NCBI GenBank assembly: GCA_024195265.1
Contig: JAJLRJ010000006.1
Span: 14,629,639 to 14,693,638 of the forward strand
Direction of reading: 5' to 3'
Length of the DNA: 64,000 nucleotides
Source: Dendrophyllia cribrosa
Lineage: Eukaryota > Cnidaria > Anthozoa > Scleractinia > Dendrophylliidae
Shown here: positions 23,098 through 35,680 of the stretch, one piece after another
How positions within the stretch are numbered: position 1 is the stretch's first letter
Layout: each line of letters opens with the position of its first letter
Position numbers and translations under genes: made by a program
Notes under the pieces: model-generated
What the model was told of the DNA's origin: nothing
Database searches by the model: none
The model's input: only the letters and a program-made list of their open reading frames with translations

Positions 23098-26000
23098 TAA
23101 TAAATAATAAAATACTTTACCTTTTTGTATTTACTGTTGCTGTCAAATTCCCAGGCTTTCCGGCTTTTGGCTCATTGTCAATAAGGCCGACACCCTTTCG
23201 GAGGGAAAGATAAACAAAATATTGGTATTTTTAAGTTTCGACAGTAATTCTGAAAAGGTAATATTTCAGTTTTCAGTACCAGCAAAAACGAATTAAAGAA
23301 ATCCACGAATTTTTCACTTTCTTGTTTGGTATACTCTCGGCTTGAAAATCATTTCTGTACAAAAACGGTGTATAAGATATAAAATAAAATATTTCGTCCA
23401 TCCCTCAGTTTTTCTTTCGGTTTTAGGTATAAGATTTTGTAAAGGAGATTTAAATAATAGCCAATGTTCATCCTCATACTTAGCTCTCGTTTCCTTTTTT
23501 TATAATATTCCCCCTGTTGATGGATGTGTTTTGTGTCGTCTTTTAAAATACGCTTTTAGATGTACATTTACTTCCAGTTTGAGAGGAAAAACGTAATTTA
23601 TTTGGTCCTTTTTTTCGCTTGATTTTCTTTCCGGATTTTGGGTTAATGTGGTGGGATTGTTTAATCGGAACATTTAGTCAGTTTAAGAATATAACAATTT
23701 TTGTGTTCTTGAGTTGCCTTTAAGTCCTTGATTTTTAATTGATGCCTCCTCAAAGAAACCGAATTTGTAATAAATAACCGGGGCGTTAATTCGAACAACT
23801 TATTTGTTATAGTATTTTTTAAATTATTTTTTTTTTATTTTCAGGGTCAAATGTTTAATTTATGTTATATTTCACCGTATTATTTTATTGTATTAAAATA
23901 CGATTTTTATTTCAAATATATTTGGTTCCAATGTGTTAGATAAGAGGAGTAAGCTTGCTAATTGAGAAGCATTTGAAAACTGTTCTTAAAGTCTCACTAT
24001 CTGTCAAGCACAATGTGTAATTTTCAGAAATGTTTGTTCTAGCGGCAAAAAACAAAGTCTTTAAATCGTTCTCGCTTCTGTTCTTGATGTCAGCTGTGTT
24101 AATTAACGAATGGCTCATCAGAATTTAAGTTGCCGAATAAAAATATAGAAAAGTTGAATAAAGACCTCGCTCTAAGATGAACGAAAAGTGGCGACATTTT
24201 CTTTGGCAACCACTGTAAGTGTTAGTTTTCTTTAAATAACGGCTATAAATTTTTTTAAACATTTAAAAAAAAAAAACATTTTAACAGTGTTTAGATCGTT
24301 TTAAAGTTATTTTAAGTGCGTCGAATGTATAAAGACGTGATTTCTTGTTCTTCTCGTTATTCGAACACATTCTTAGCCTCGGCGAATGGAATTTCTCAGA
24401 AATTTTTTGGCAGGTTTGATGGAAAATGCCAATTATAGAGTAACGATAAGAAATTTTCAAACATCAATATTTCATTAGCCCTTTTTATTCCCAGGTAATA
24501 ACTGGAAAAATTGAAGAATTTGTTACTAACCTCATTCCTTTCAAGTCCGTTTTGTGTGAGAAATAGCGTAACGATAACTATTAATAACGTAACTATTAAC
24601 AGTTGTTTGTATCGCCGACCAACGCTTCTTATATTTAGTCTTAGACGGATGTTACATGACTACATATGCTGTCGAAATTAGCATATTGTTTGCTTTTAAT
24701 ACTTGATAGATTTTCACTAATGGATAGAAATAAATAGGGACTTCAGTACAATATTATGATTCTGACAGCTTCATGCAGAAATAAATGACAAAAGAAACAG
24801 CACTTTGCAGTTTTTGGAAGAGAAAAATATCAGAATTGTTTGAGAAGCTAATTTTGTATTTTTTTTTTAATTTGTATGCCGTATTTCCTCGAACAATCTC
24901 CTGGGTGCTCGTTTCAAATTTCGTATTATCCCCCTTTACTTTAACTAACTGGCTTGAATTTTGGACACTGATTTATTCTTTAAAATATTATGGGGACTGA
25001 ATGCAACCTACGTTAGCTAGTTATTTTTAAGAGGGCTTGGTTGTTATACCAGGTTATCTATATTCCACTGGCATTGTTGTTGTTGTCAGTTTTTTTTCAA
25101 CTAGTCTTTTATCCATTTTAAGTGTAGGATTTCCGCTAGTACCCTTCTCCTCTTGCTCTTATCCGAACTTCCTTCTTACCACAGATTTCCTGTGCTCGAT
25201 TTCCAGCGTTCCTTTGCGCTCACCACGGCTGTTATTGGGAGGAGGACTGAAAATAGACAGCCTACAGACTTCCCAATACTCATACATTCAAATTCACCTG
25301 TAATCATGGCGACGTCACACTAAATGAATGGCGACGTCACCCTAAATGAATATACTTTGAATTAATTATGGAATCATCAAAAAGAGCCATTTCCCTAAAG
25401 CTTTCCCCTTCAAAAATTCGAGATAAACAATTGTATACTGTATAGTTGTAGTCTAGTTGATTTTCAGTGTTATTTCATGCATGTATAATTTTTAGTTTCT
25501 TTTGACAATTAATTGATCCTCAAATTATGGCAGATGGCCTCTTAATTTATTAACGATATCTCACTTTTTTTTAGCAAGGCCTGATAGTTTCTGTTACCCT
25601 TTGCATATTATTTTTTAAAAGAAACTCAATTGTTGGAGAAAATGACTGATCATAGAAATTCTTTTTAAGGTTATCAAATTTAATCTTTATCCATTTTAAC
25701 GCCGCACAATGAACCCTTGATCTGTTCTCATTTTCATTAATTTGGAATGAATGGTGGAGCACATTAAAAAAAAATCACCTTACTTAACAATCACCCCTGA
25801 ATTGAAGTCTTGAATTCTTTCCTTCAGAGATATTTTTACTTAAGTTTACTACATGATGTTGGCCGACAATCTGACGGATCATTTCTTGACTGAAAAACGT
25901 TGATTTTGGAAGCTTCAATTCCACTACGCATTGTAGTGGTCGGATCAAAGCCAATCAACAATGTGACAATGTTTGCACTCACTCTATTTGTTCTTCTTGG

Positions 26001-26110
26001 GATACTGCAGAAAACCTATGTGTTTGCAGGGTTCTACTTGGGGGAGTTGAGAGGTGGAAGCTTCCTCCCCGAAAAGCCCAACTTTCCCCCCCAAAAAAGG
26101 TTGTTACAAT
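23098..26110. other. Long non-coding stretch
   Basis: No ORF, exon set or repeat family that I can support is present. The sequence is AT-rich with homopolymer runs. A possible start exon with a GTAAGTG donor (24178-24211) is too short to call. Confidence 0.45.
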
Positions 26111-26124
26111 TACATTACAGTATA

Positions 26125-26225
26125 TGTCAGTTGTCAGTTAAAATTTAGGTTATTTGTCAGTTGTCAGTTATATTTTGCGTCATTTGTCAGTTGTTAGTTA
26201 AATGACTGTTAATAATTAACTAAGA
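26125..26225. repeat. GTCAGTTGTCAGTTA minisatellite, locus 1
   Basis: Three units of TTTGTCAGTTGTCAGTTAAA with 12-15 bp spacers. The same unit occurs at 40345, 59977 and 62370. Confidence 0.85.
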
Positions 26226-28230
26226 CCTGAAATAACTGTTTTTGGCGCATTTTAGACTCCCTATAATCATTCAAAATACATATAATAGTCTTCAACATCA
26301 TCGTCTTTGTAGAAATTATTTGTTTCAATTTTGCCTGTTATAATAAGCTGAGCACGGGTTGTTATAATTTAACTTGTACGCACGAGAATAATGTTGAATA
26401 TATTGATTGACAATATGCAAACTGACTAAAGCTAATTGGGATTATTAGACTTAGCTGAAAGAAGACTTGGATCAAACATATTCTTTAACACGTAGTCACC
26501 AGCCCTTGATTCCCTATGAAATCGCGCTGAAGAAACTTTCTAATGGGATTCGAATTTTGGTGGTAAAATTTGACATTAAACATCATGTACGTTTTTTTGC
26601 CATTGTGCGTTTATCGATCAGGCTGATGATACTTACCGTTAACGCTCTATTAAGACATTTCTGACATTTTGTATATAATTATACAGCGTTCTCATATTAG
26701 AAATGTAAATTTTTTGGTTATTCAGTGTTTCAAAGGTGCAGGTGTCTAATAATACATAATAAGTTGTTCTCGTTTATGTTAGTATTCTGTTTTAAGTTAA
26801 AATTTTCCTTTTTCCTAGATAAACTTCAACATCATCGGCTTTGTAGCAATTGTTTGTTTGAATAAACCTTCAAAGCATGAGAATAAAGTTGAATACGTTG
26901 ATTGATTATACGCAAACGAAACTTTAGCTTTTTAATGTTCTACTACTACTGAGGAGAAAATGACTGATTCTAAATTCAGACCGTTTCATATTCTGCATAT
27001 AACATGTTTAACGACCAATCTGACATAACCCTGCTCCTAAAAACAGTCCGAAATCGAAGAGAAGGGGCTGTTTGTATACTGGAACTTCCCTTGAAATTCA
27101 TCCAAAAAAGAAATTAATATATTTTTATTGCGACCAACACTTTTAAAACAATCCACTCTCCTAGTGCGTCAGTTTTGTCTGTTGATAGAACAGAGTAATA
27201 TCGAAATGAAAAAAAAAAAAGCATAATTTCGAAAATTTTGTTGTCTGAATTCTGGGTATATACGTATTACAATAAACCGGCCGATGGCCTTCATTCTCAA
27301 GGTAATGAAATTACAAGCGATCGAATAACGAACACAACAAATAGCGCACAGGCTCCTTTTACTGTACTATCTGATAAAAAATATTGGAACTCGTGGGCAA
27401 ACATGGTTTGACAAGTACGGGGTTCTCATGGTCATAAACATAACCAAGGATGAAAAGGCTGCTAGCTTTGACATTCGCACTCATGTCAAGAATTGCATTC
27501 AAGTATCAGTACAGTATATGATCTAGTATTTTTCGGTTTCTATTTTCTGAACTTTGGATAGAAAATTTGTCACAAACGTAAACGAAATGAGTAACGTGTT
27601 TTAAACATTACTTAAAACCAAAGAACTTCATATTTTTTGTCCTGTTTCGATTATTTTTGGGTGGGCTGATGCACTTACTTGTTTATGTTCTTGTTGCTTT
27701 TTTAAAAGTAGATCTCAGGAGAATCTGTTTGTTTTTGAAATCCATCAATTGTGTCATGACTGTTTTTATTTTGTTTAAATTTGACTGTTTAAGGTGAACA
27801 GGTATGATATAAACTCGCACTAACAAAAATAAAACGTTTAATATATTTCAAACCGACATGGTCTACTACTAAACTCTGAACTCTTAGACTAGACTTACCT
27901 TTGTGTAACAATGTTAACTTTTTTTTTAGTAGCTTCAAACCAGCTCAAACGTTTCTTTAATATGAAACTAGCATTCAGCACTGCGGCTTCCTTTTTGACT
28001 GCGTTGAAGACACTAATTAAAGGTCAGTTAAATGGAAATGTGTGGCCAAAGTTCACCTGCGGTACGTCAAGCGTCCATTTCGTATTTGATTGGAACTTTG
28101 ACATTGGAAGGTTAGAGAGCACTCAAAAAAAGTATTTTTCTTTACAAGTCGAGATCTCGATTTATAACAAATGAATGGGGTTAGTTTCTAGAGAAACTGT
28201 GGTGCTGCGTCGGTGGGGGGATGAAACACG
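26226..28230. other. Non-coding stretch
   Basis: No gene or recognisable repeat is seen. Confidence 0.4.
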
Positions 28231-28239
28231 AGAATTTCG

Positions 28240-29030
28240 TTTTATCGACTGAGTCGATAAGGTAAATTGACCACCGTAAAAAGATTCAAATAGCTGACGT
28301 TTCGAGCGCTAGCCCTTCGTCGGAGCGAATCAAGGAATTGTGGGTAGTGTGTGGTTTTATATAGTAAGCGGTGGAGCTACGCTATTGGTGGAAATTTGGT
28401 GACGTGAAAAACAAATGTAGATTAGTTGAATGAAAAGCGTTCGTTGATTCCGTGGGGTTTGAGAGTGCCGATTTGAAAGATGATTTTTTGTTCTAGGTTT
28501 TTACGGCTTTCTGTGTTACCCTGGTGTAGGGAAAGGCCGCAGATTGTCATGTGTTGTTTAGAATGGTTAGTAAGATTAAAATGGCGCGCGACTGGTTTGG
28601 ATGCGTCTTTGTCATTTTTTTCAACGTCTCGGAGATGTTCACGAAAACGGTCGCCCAGTCTCCTCCCTGTTTCGCCAATGTATATCTTTTTGCAAAAAGT
28701 ACATGTAATGCAGTAGATAACATTTACGGAGGTGCATGTAAAACGATCAGTGATTTTAATAGATCGTTTGGGTCCTGTTATTTTGTCCGCGTTGTGAATG
28801 AAAGGACAAGTGTTACATCGTGTGCGTGTGCATTTGAAAGTTCCCGGTACATCGTCAGATTTCAGTGCGCTCGTAACTAGAAAGTTGCCTATGTTTTTGT
28901 CACGTTTGAATGAAATTAGTGGGGGTTGTGAAAAAATTCTGCCAGTTTCGGGGTCGTTTTGGAGTAATTTGAAATTTTTTAAAATGATGCTTTTGACTGT
29001 GTTGTTGTGTGGGTGGAGAGGGTTGTCCAA
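28240..29030 (-). mobile_element. 5'-truncated Penelope-like element with GIY-YIG endonuclease
   Basis: The minus-strand frame ending at 28422 codes for the C-terminal part of a Penelope-like polymerase. It has the linker LHPHNNTVKSIILKN...PPLISFKRD, a Cys cluster CTRTRCNTCPF, then the GIY-YIG nuclease core VIYCITC, KKIYIGETGRRLGDRFREHL and VARHFN. The reverse transcriptase is missing and nothing shows that this copy is active. In the annotated frame the N-terminal 30 residues come from the adjoining satellite, not from the element. A 3' region of about 180 bp carries a hammerhead-like motif at 28283-28331. A second copy of this 3' end sits at 39736-40120. Confidence 0.85.
28283..28331 (-). 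ncRNA. Hammerhead-ribozyme-like motif of Penelope element
   Basis: On the minus strand: CCGACGA (core box I, one change from CTGANGA), stem II GGGC/GCTC, GAAA (box II), palindromic ACGT as a minimal stem III, cleavage-site C, and stem I GCT/AGC plus GATTC/GAATC beyond an internal loop. Penelope-like elements are known to carry such ribozymes. The U-to-C change in box I may weaken or kill activity. Confidence 0.5.
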
Positions 29031-29720
29031 TACTCTCGACCTGATACGACCCGAAAAAGACAGTTTTCGATCTGTACGGGTCGACAACTTGTTACGACCC
29101 GAAAAAGAGAACTGTCTATCCGAAAAATGCATCTCATTAGGGACACTTAGAAATTATTCAACATGTTTGCGTGTAGTGGGCCCTGCTGCAAGGTTGTCGA
29201 CTCGTACGAGTCGTACGAATCGACAAAACAATTGTCGACCCGAAAAAGAGAATTGTCGATCCGAAAAATGCATCTCATTAGGGACACTTAGAAATTATTC
29301 AACATGTTTGTGTGTAGTGGGCCCTGCTGCAAGGTTGTCGACTCGTACGAGTCGTACGAATCGACAAAACAATTGTCGACCCGAAAAAGAGAATTGTCGA
29401 TCCGAAAAATGCATCTCATTAGGGACACTTAAAAATTATTCAACATGTTTGTGTGTAGTGGGCCCTGCTGCAAGGTTGTCGATTCGTACGAGTCGTACGA
29501 ATCGACAAAACAATTGTCGACCCGAAAAAGAGAATTGTCGATCCGAAAAATGCATCTCATTAGGGACACTTAGAAATTATTCAACATGTTTGCGTGTAGT
29601 GGGCTCTGCTGCAAGGTTGTCGATTCGTACGAGTCGTACGAATCGATAAAACAATTGTCGACCCGAAAAAAAGAATTGTCGATCCGAAATATACATCTCA
29701 TTAAGGACACTTAGAAATTT
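29031..29720. repeat. Palindromic ~139-bp satellite
   Basis: About four and a half tandem units, with anchors CCCGAAAAAGAGAATTGTCG at about 29236, 29375, 29518 and 29657. Each contains a near-palindrome ending in CGTACGAGTCGTACGAATCG and the string GCATCTCATTAGGGACACTT. It keeps one frame open through four units on the plus strand, but that frame looks like a by-product. A related copy lies at 35045-35300. Confidence 0.85.
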
Positions 29721-30635
29721 TCACGAGGAATTTTCACGAGGGACATCATTGTAGTATAGCGTTGGTTTGTGAAAGAAATGTTGTTAAACGGTAAACCGGT
29801 TTGGAAAAGCTAGACGGAGGGATCAGAAGCTTGTTATTTCTTAGTTGTCGAGCATTTGTGCGAGCGGCGAGGCCGCGACTAAGTACGAACCGGCGCTGCA
29901 TGGGTGCTAAAATTATCGTTCCCTTTTTTCAACCAATAACAGTTTTAGATAGGAAATATATCAAGCAATCAGAAGATGACAATAATAATGTTTAATAATG
30001 TTTAGCGCAATTTCCATGTTAATATGATCAAATGCTGCTTCAGCCCAGGAGTAACTGCAGAATACCCGGCCACTTTGAAGCTACACCCTGGGCCATTGGG
30101 CATTGTCTCAGTTGGTTTATGTTCGGGCCGGCGTTCGCGCGCCGCCGCGAGAGGACGCTATTTTTGTTTTGCTCTCAGAAGATAGCTTGAAAATGGCCCA
30201 AAGCGTTACTACGAAGTTAACCCATGAATATGTGTGGGACAGCAATTCTGTGGTTGATTTTGGGTCAGAATATAGAGATTTGTCTTTGTTCGAAGGAGAA
30301 TAAAGTCGATCGATTGAAAATCGCTGCTAAATATAATGCCATTATTTTTCAGAACTGGTCAGCCAAACTGGTCAATTCTATACGCCCGTTTTGAGGGACT
30401 TGTAGAAACAGGTCCTAAAAAAAGGGGGCATTCTAGTTTATACAAACTAACTTGTTACTGGTACGATATCGGGCGTAAATAAGAACGATTAAAATTGATT
30501 TTAATAGAAAACAACAGTTTTCTCAATAGTATTAACATTCTTTTCTTGAGCTGTTTTATTTTGTTGTTGCATCAGTTCTTTTGGGCAGTACTGTATCACC
30601 TTCGAATATTTAATAGAATTCAGTGAAATGTTCAT
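29721..30635. other. Non-coding stretch
   Basis: A 36-codon ORF (30193-30303, MAQSVTTKLTHEYV...) follows a GC-rich patch but has no other support. Nothing else is seen. Confidence 0.35.
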
Positions 30636-30639
30636 TCAT

Positions 30640-33600
30640 TTATTCATTCATTTTATTTTTCCATTAACCACATTAAAAAAATATATAATAATAATAATAA
30701 TACAACACACTAGAAATTTATAATAACTTAAAAGACGATAGACTACAAAATGTTTAAGGTGGTAGTGACAAGGAAGCCTATATAGAAGCCGGGGGCTTAG
30801 AACTATAGGCTTCCTGACAATATAGAATACATCATACGAATTATGAGGACAGCATGAAATATAAAATGTATTATTTTAAAAAGGAAGAAAAGAAAAGGAA
30901 AGAAGAAGTATGTAGCTCAACAAAGAGTATTTTTGACTAGGAATGAAGGAATTTTTTAAGCCTTTTCCCAAACAAACAGATGCTTTCACTGTTTTGAATT
31001 TCATGACTTAACGAGTTGAAAAACTTAGGTATTTGAAACCGAATTGAGAAGTTTCGAATATTAGTTCGACAGGGAGGTATGTAAAAAAAGGTTGCAATTT
31101 CTAGTATAATGAGAATGTAACTGGCTTGCAAGAGTAAACATATCGCGAAAATAATTAGGAAGTAAACCTCTTTTAAATAGATACATAAATTTACCTATCG
31201 AATATAAATAAATGTCAGAAAATTTCAAAATTTCCTGTTCTTGGAAAAGAATATCAGTGTGAGAATCGAAAGAAACTTTAGATATTATTCTTATTAATAT
31301 CTTCTTTTGCAGAATAATAACGGGATTTAAGTTACTCTGATATGTCGATCCCCACACTGAAACACAATATATTAAGTAAGGGTAAATTAGACTATAGTAC
31401 AAACAGTGTAAGGAAGTTTTGGGAAGGCAAAAACTTGATTTAAAAATAATGCCTATATATTTTGATATTTTTCTAGAGACGCTAAGAATGTGCGGCTTCC
31501 AGGACAAATGCTCATCAAGAATAACACCTAAAAATACTGTTTCTTTCACACATTCAATCTTATTGTTGTCAATTTGAATAGCGAGATGAAGTGTTTGCCT
31601 CCTTTAGCGTGGTCTAAAAACCATAAAATTCGATGTTTTAAAATTAATTGACAGCTTTATTAGCTCGACACCACTGTGTTAATTTACACATTTCAGAATT
31701 TCGGGTTTCGGAAAGTAAATTATAATCTTTGTGAGAAAAAAATATGTTTGTGTCATCAGCAAAAAGAACAAAGTCCACCACCTTTGACACATTGCACAGA
31801 TTATTTATATAGAGCAGAAAGAGGAGGGGGCCTAATATAGAGCCCTGAGGCACCCCACACTTTATTTGGCAAGACTCCGAACAGATACCATTAAATTCCA
31901 CATATTGTTGTCTATCGCTTAGATAGCTTTCAAACCATCTATTGAAGTGCAGTGCCTCGAACACCATAATGCTCTAGTTTTGAAATTAGAATATGATGAT
32001 CAACGGTGTCAAAGGCTTTAGACAAGTCTATAAAAATACCAACTGGATATTCCTTATTTTCACTAGCGGAAGAGATTTTGTCATACAAACAAGCTAAGAG
32101 TAAAGCAGTGGAGTGATGTTTGCGAAAACCATACTGATTATCAGAGAGAATCTCAAAATCATTGAGAAACCTTAGGAGGCGATTATACATTACTCTCTCT
32201 AGAATTTTAGAGAATGCAGGTAAAACAGACACAGGTCTGTAATTTGTAAATATATCCTGTTCACCAGATTTAAATAAAGGAATAACTCGAGCAATTTTTA
32301 ATTGAATTGGTACAATACCAGAGGTAATGGATAAGTTAATTATGCTAGTAATAGGGAAAATTATTTTATCAATAGAATCTTTAATTAAGTTCATAGAAAT
32401 GTTGTCATGACCTACAGCAGTATCTGAACGACAAGTACCACATATTTCAATAATTTCTTCCTCATTTGCTTCTACTACAAACATTGAATTGACTAGTTTT
32501 GGGGGTAAAAAAGAACTATGCGACTTTTCTGATGCAGGAATTTTGCTAGCTAAATTAGAGCCAATGTTAGTAAAATAATTACAAAAAAGATTAGCTATTT
32601 CCTTTGGTTCGGAAATTTCATGAGAATCTGCCGAGAAATCACTTGTCGCTTTATGGCAATGGTGATTAATTAGATTTAAATTCCAGTCACTCATTAACAA
32701 AACAAGCTTATTTTCTTTGGTAATTTTTCCCAGTCCTAGGTCTAAATCAGACAGAAATTCGTCTAACTTTGAGTCGGGTGGTCGATAAATAATGCCGACA
32801 ATTACATTCTTTTCTTTTGACTTATTAATTTCAACAAACAAAGATTCAGCACTTCCGTCGACAGGGAACGCTAGATCAGGACGTTCTTTGTAATTTAAAT
32901 GATCACCAATGTAAAGGCCAACACCTCCACCAACGCGAGTGATTCTAGGTTTATGCAAAAAATGGTAATCAGCAATATCGGAAAAATGATAACAATCATC
33001 AAGCCAAGTCTCAGAAATCCCAACAATAGGAAATTTCACTTGAATTTGGCCTACAAAACTTATAAGCTTATCAAATTTATTAGATATACTACGAATGTTT
33101 ATATGGAGAAAAGAAAAGCCTGATTCAAGGCTACTGCAGTTTAAGTTTACGCGACTTTGCTCTTCGGCTAACATGTTGTTAAAGCTATCTTCGGTATAGT
33201 ATTCACAGCTACTGTTTTCTAAATAAAAATTTGTGTCTGGATCATTGTCTTTACAAAGACTAAAAATTTTATAGGAATCACATAACAAAGGATTAAACTT
33301 TAAATGAACTAATCTATCAGGATCAAAATTAATAGTACCGCCATTCACAAATTCAAACAGAGTTAGCCGAAATTGATCATCGTCTAAATTATAAAATGGT
33401 AAGGGTGATAAACTAATCACTTGCTGGTTTATCACGAATGACTAAGCGATCGAGGACAAAATATGCGATTTTACCCGCCTGTTTAGCAGCTTTAAATTTA
33501 GGAATTTGAGGCTCTCTCTTCTGTAAAGTTGCCGACGATAGATCTTCGCTGATATAAAGACCCGTTGGCTTCTCCCGCCTAGCTTTGCGCAAAACCTGCT

Positions 33601-33650
33601 CCCTCTGTTTCCAATCTCTAAGTAGAGCGAACCGTAACTCGGCAATTAAT
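30640..33650 (-). mobile_element. Decayed CR1/L2-like LINE
   Basis: From 5' to 3' on the minus strand. First is an ORF1 tail (33640-33425) with GLYISEDLSSATLQKRE and [13 protein letters not shown]. Then ORF2 (33435-31939) has an AP-endonuclease part ([36 protein letters not shown]). It is cut short by an internal deletion after this point and joins straight to ...[14 protein letters not shown]. The reverse transcriptase follows ([46 protein letters not shown], then GVPQGSILGPLLF and FADDTN). Frameshifts near 31945 and 31645 and a stop near 31610 break it, and its C-terminal part is at 31549-31061. The 3' tail is rich in AATG/AATAA. The copy is dead. Confidence 0.85.
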
Positions 33651-33929
33651 AAAAGTTGAAAATATTAAGTTTCCTTCCTTGTTAGAATGTTCTGCTGCTT
33701 GAACAGGAAATCGCAAAAATTAGTTCCCAGCAGAAACTTCAGTCATCTCGAACCGCAATTCAATCCATTGTTACGTGTGTCATCAGGCGGAACTGGTAAA
33801 TAAAGGAGGAAAAGCCAAAGCGGGAACTGTTGTGAAGAGTATTGAAATATTAAATAGGGCACTTCGCATTAGATGCCTCTAGGGACACAAGCGAAGCAAG
33901 AGCGTGAACCGAACACCTGTTCAAATCTT
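33651..33929. other. Spacer between LINE and minisatellite
   Basis: No gene or repeat is recognised. Confidence 0.4.
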
Positions 33930-35044
33930 GCATGTACTCCATTGACCTTTCGCGTAACACGCTTTTGGAACGAGAAATATACATGTACTCCATTTACCTT
34001 TCGTGTAACCCGCTTTTAGAACGAGGAACTGTATACATGTACCCCACTTGACTGATCTTTCTGAAACTCGCTTTTAGAACGGGGAATATTCATGTACTCC
34101 ATTAACGTAACCGTTCGAGTAACTCGCGTTTAGAACGAGAAATATACATGTACTCCATTTACCTTTCGCGCAACACGCTTTTAGAATGTGGGGAATATAC
34201 ATGTACTTCATTAACCGTTCGAGTAACTCGCTTTTCAGGAACGAAGAATATGCATGTACTCCATTGGCCTTTCGTGAAACTCGCTTTTAGAACGGGGAAT
34301 ATTCATGTACTCCATTAACCGTTCGAGTAACTCTTAGAACGAGAAATATACATGTACTCCGCTTACCTTTCGCGCAACACGCTTTTAGAACGAGGAATAT
34401 ACATGTACTTCATTAACCGTTCGAGTAACTCGCTTTTAGAACGAGGAATATCCATGTACTCCATTAACCTTTCGTGTAACTCGCGTTTAGAACGAAGAAT
34501 ATGCATGTACTCCATTGACCTTTCGTGAAGCTCGCTTTTAGAACGAGGAATATACATCGGTACTTTATAAGTCTTTCGCGCAACAGACTTTTAAAACGAG
34601 TAATATATCTGTACTCTAGTCACCTTTTGCGCAACACGCTTTCAAAACGAGTAATACTACATGTATTCAGCGATTAACCTTTCGTGAAATTCGCTTCTCT
34701 TCGAGAAATATACATGTACTCCATTTACCTTTCGCGCAACACGCTTTTAGAACGAGGAATATACATGTACTTCATTAACCGTTCGAGTAACTCACTTTTA
34801 GAACAAAGAATATGCATGTACTCCATTGACCTTTCGTGTAACGCGCGTTTAGAACGAAGAATATGCATGTACTCCATTGACCTTTCGTGAAACTCGCTTT
34901 TAGAACGAGGAATATACAAGTCTTTCGCGCAACAGACTTTTAAAACGAGTAATATATCTGTACTCTAGTCACCTTTTGCGCAACACGCTTTTAAACGAGT
35001 AATACTACATGTATTCGGCGATTAAGCTTTCGTGAAATTCGCTT
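33930..35044. repeat. 51-bp minisatellite, about 20 units
   Basis: The unit starts CATGTACTCCATTGACCTTT and ends ...GAACGAGGAATATA (for example 33931 to 33982). Some units are truncated, and a higher-order block at about 34363-34680 is repeated at about 34720-35040. Because 51 is a multiple of three, frames on both strands stay open for several units (17-residue period such as MEYMHILRSKRELHERS). These are unlikely to be genes. Confidence 0.9.
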
Positions 35045-35300
35045 CTCTTCTTAATGAGATGCATTTTTCGGATCGACAAGTCTGTCTTTCGGGTCGACAA
35101 TAATTTTGTCGATCCGTACGACTCGTACGAGTCGACAACCTTCAAGAGGGCCTGTTAACCTCGTTCCCAGGGTCTCTCATCTGGCATGCGTCTCAAAGGA
35201 GATGCAATCTTCCGGTCGACAACTACACTTTACGGGTCGTCTCATTTTGTCGATCCGTACGGATCGTACTTTGATTTTTTCGGGTCGTATCAAGTCGACA
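35045..35300. repeat. Copy of palindromic CGTACGAGTCGAC repeat
   Basis: Inverted relative to 29031-29720: TTTTTCGGATCGACAA, GTCGATCCGTACGACTCG and CGGGTCGTATCAAGTCGACA. It joins a LINE fragment at 35301, just as the other array joins a Penelope fragment. Confidence 0.7.
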
Positions 35301-35617
35301 GTATTGGACATGGATGTTGCTTTCAGAAGATCTTTTACGTATACAATGTCTTTAATAAACCACTTTTTGTAGAAGACTATTTTTTTGTCTATCTTGATAA
35401 GCGAGTTATTCCATAAGATTTGTGAGTGGAAATGTGCCAGAGAGTTTAACCTGTTCTCGTAGTTTAGCTCACACCAGATTTGCAGTATCTCATGTAGAAA
35501 AACATCAGATATTTTAAAATATCTGTTGAAGTCTTCCTTGTTAGGATTGGGCCGAACAAGATGGCGGCCACCACGTTTTCCTGATGTGAGGAAATGTTGA
35601 CATGGCTTCATGCCCAA
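35301..35617 (-). pseudogene. L1/Tx1-like LINE ORF2 C-terminal fragment
   Basis: The minus frame reads HFHSQILWNNSLIKIDKK, IVFYKKWFIKDIVYVKDLL. This is the region after the reverse transcriptase in L1/Tx1-type ORF2, where W/Y-N-S-x-I-x-I and W-x-x-x-I-x-x-V-x-D-L-L are conserved. It supplies exactly the part missing from the LINE at 35681-39735, but in opposite orientation, so it is a separate fragment. Confidence 0.65.
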
Positions 35618-35680
35618 ACATTAGTCTAAGAAATAATCTACCGCCGTAAAACGTTCCATAAAGTAGTCTTCTCCAACCAG

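Noticed and set aside
24178..24211. ATG exon MNEKWRHFLWQPL with GTAAGTG donor
   Set aside because: A single short exon with no matching downstream exon in the next several kilobases.
28422..29132. Reading the whole 236-codon minus ORF as one protein
   Set aside because: The first ~30 codons come from the neighbouring satellite; only the part from about 29030 downwards is Penelope sequence.
28798..29649. 283-codon plus-strand ORF with four repeats (CRPEKENCRSEKCISLGTL)
   Set aside because: It runs antisense through the Penelope coding region and then through the non-coding satellite. The repeat period keeps the frame open by chance.
30193..30303. 36-codon ORF MAQSVTTKLTHEYV...
   Set aside because: No splice sites, no domain and no poly(A) signal in position; too short to support.
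34363..34919. Repeat-peptide ORFs on both strands
   Set aside because: A minisatellite with a 51-bp period; start and stop vary with unit truncation and no signals surround them.
33930..35044. CRISPR-like look of regularly spaced repeats
   Set aside because: Units are contiguous and diverged, without unique spacers, in a eukaryotic genome. It is a minisatellite.
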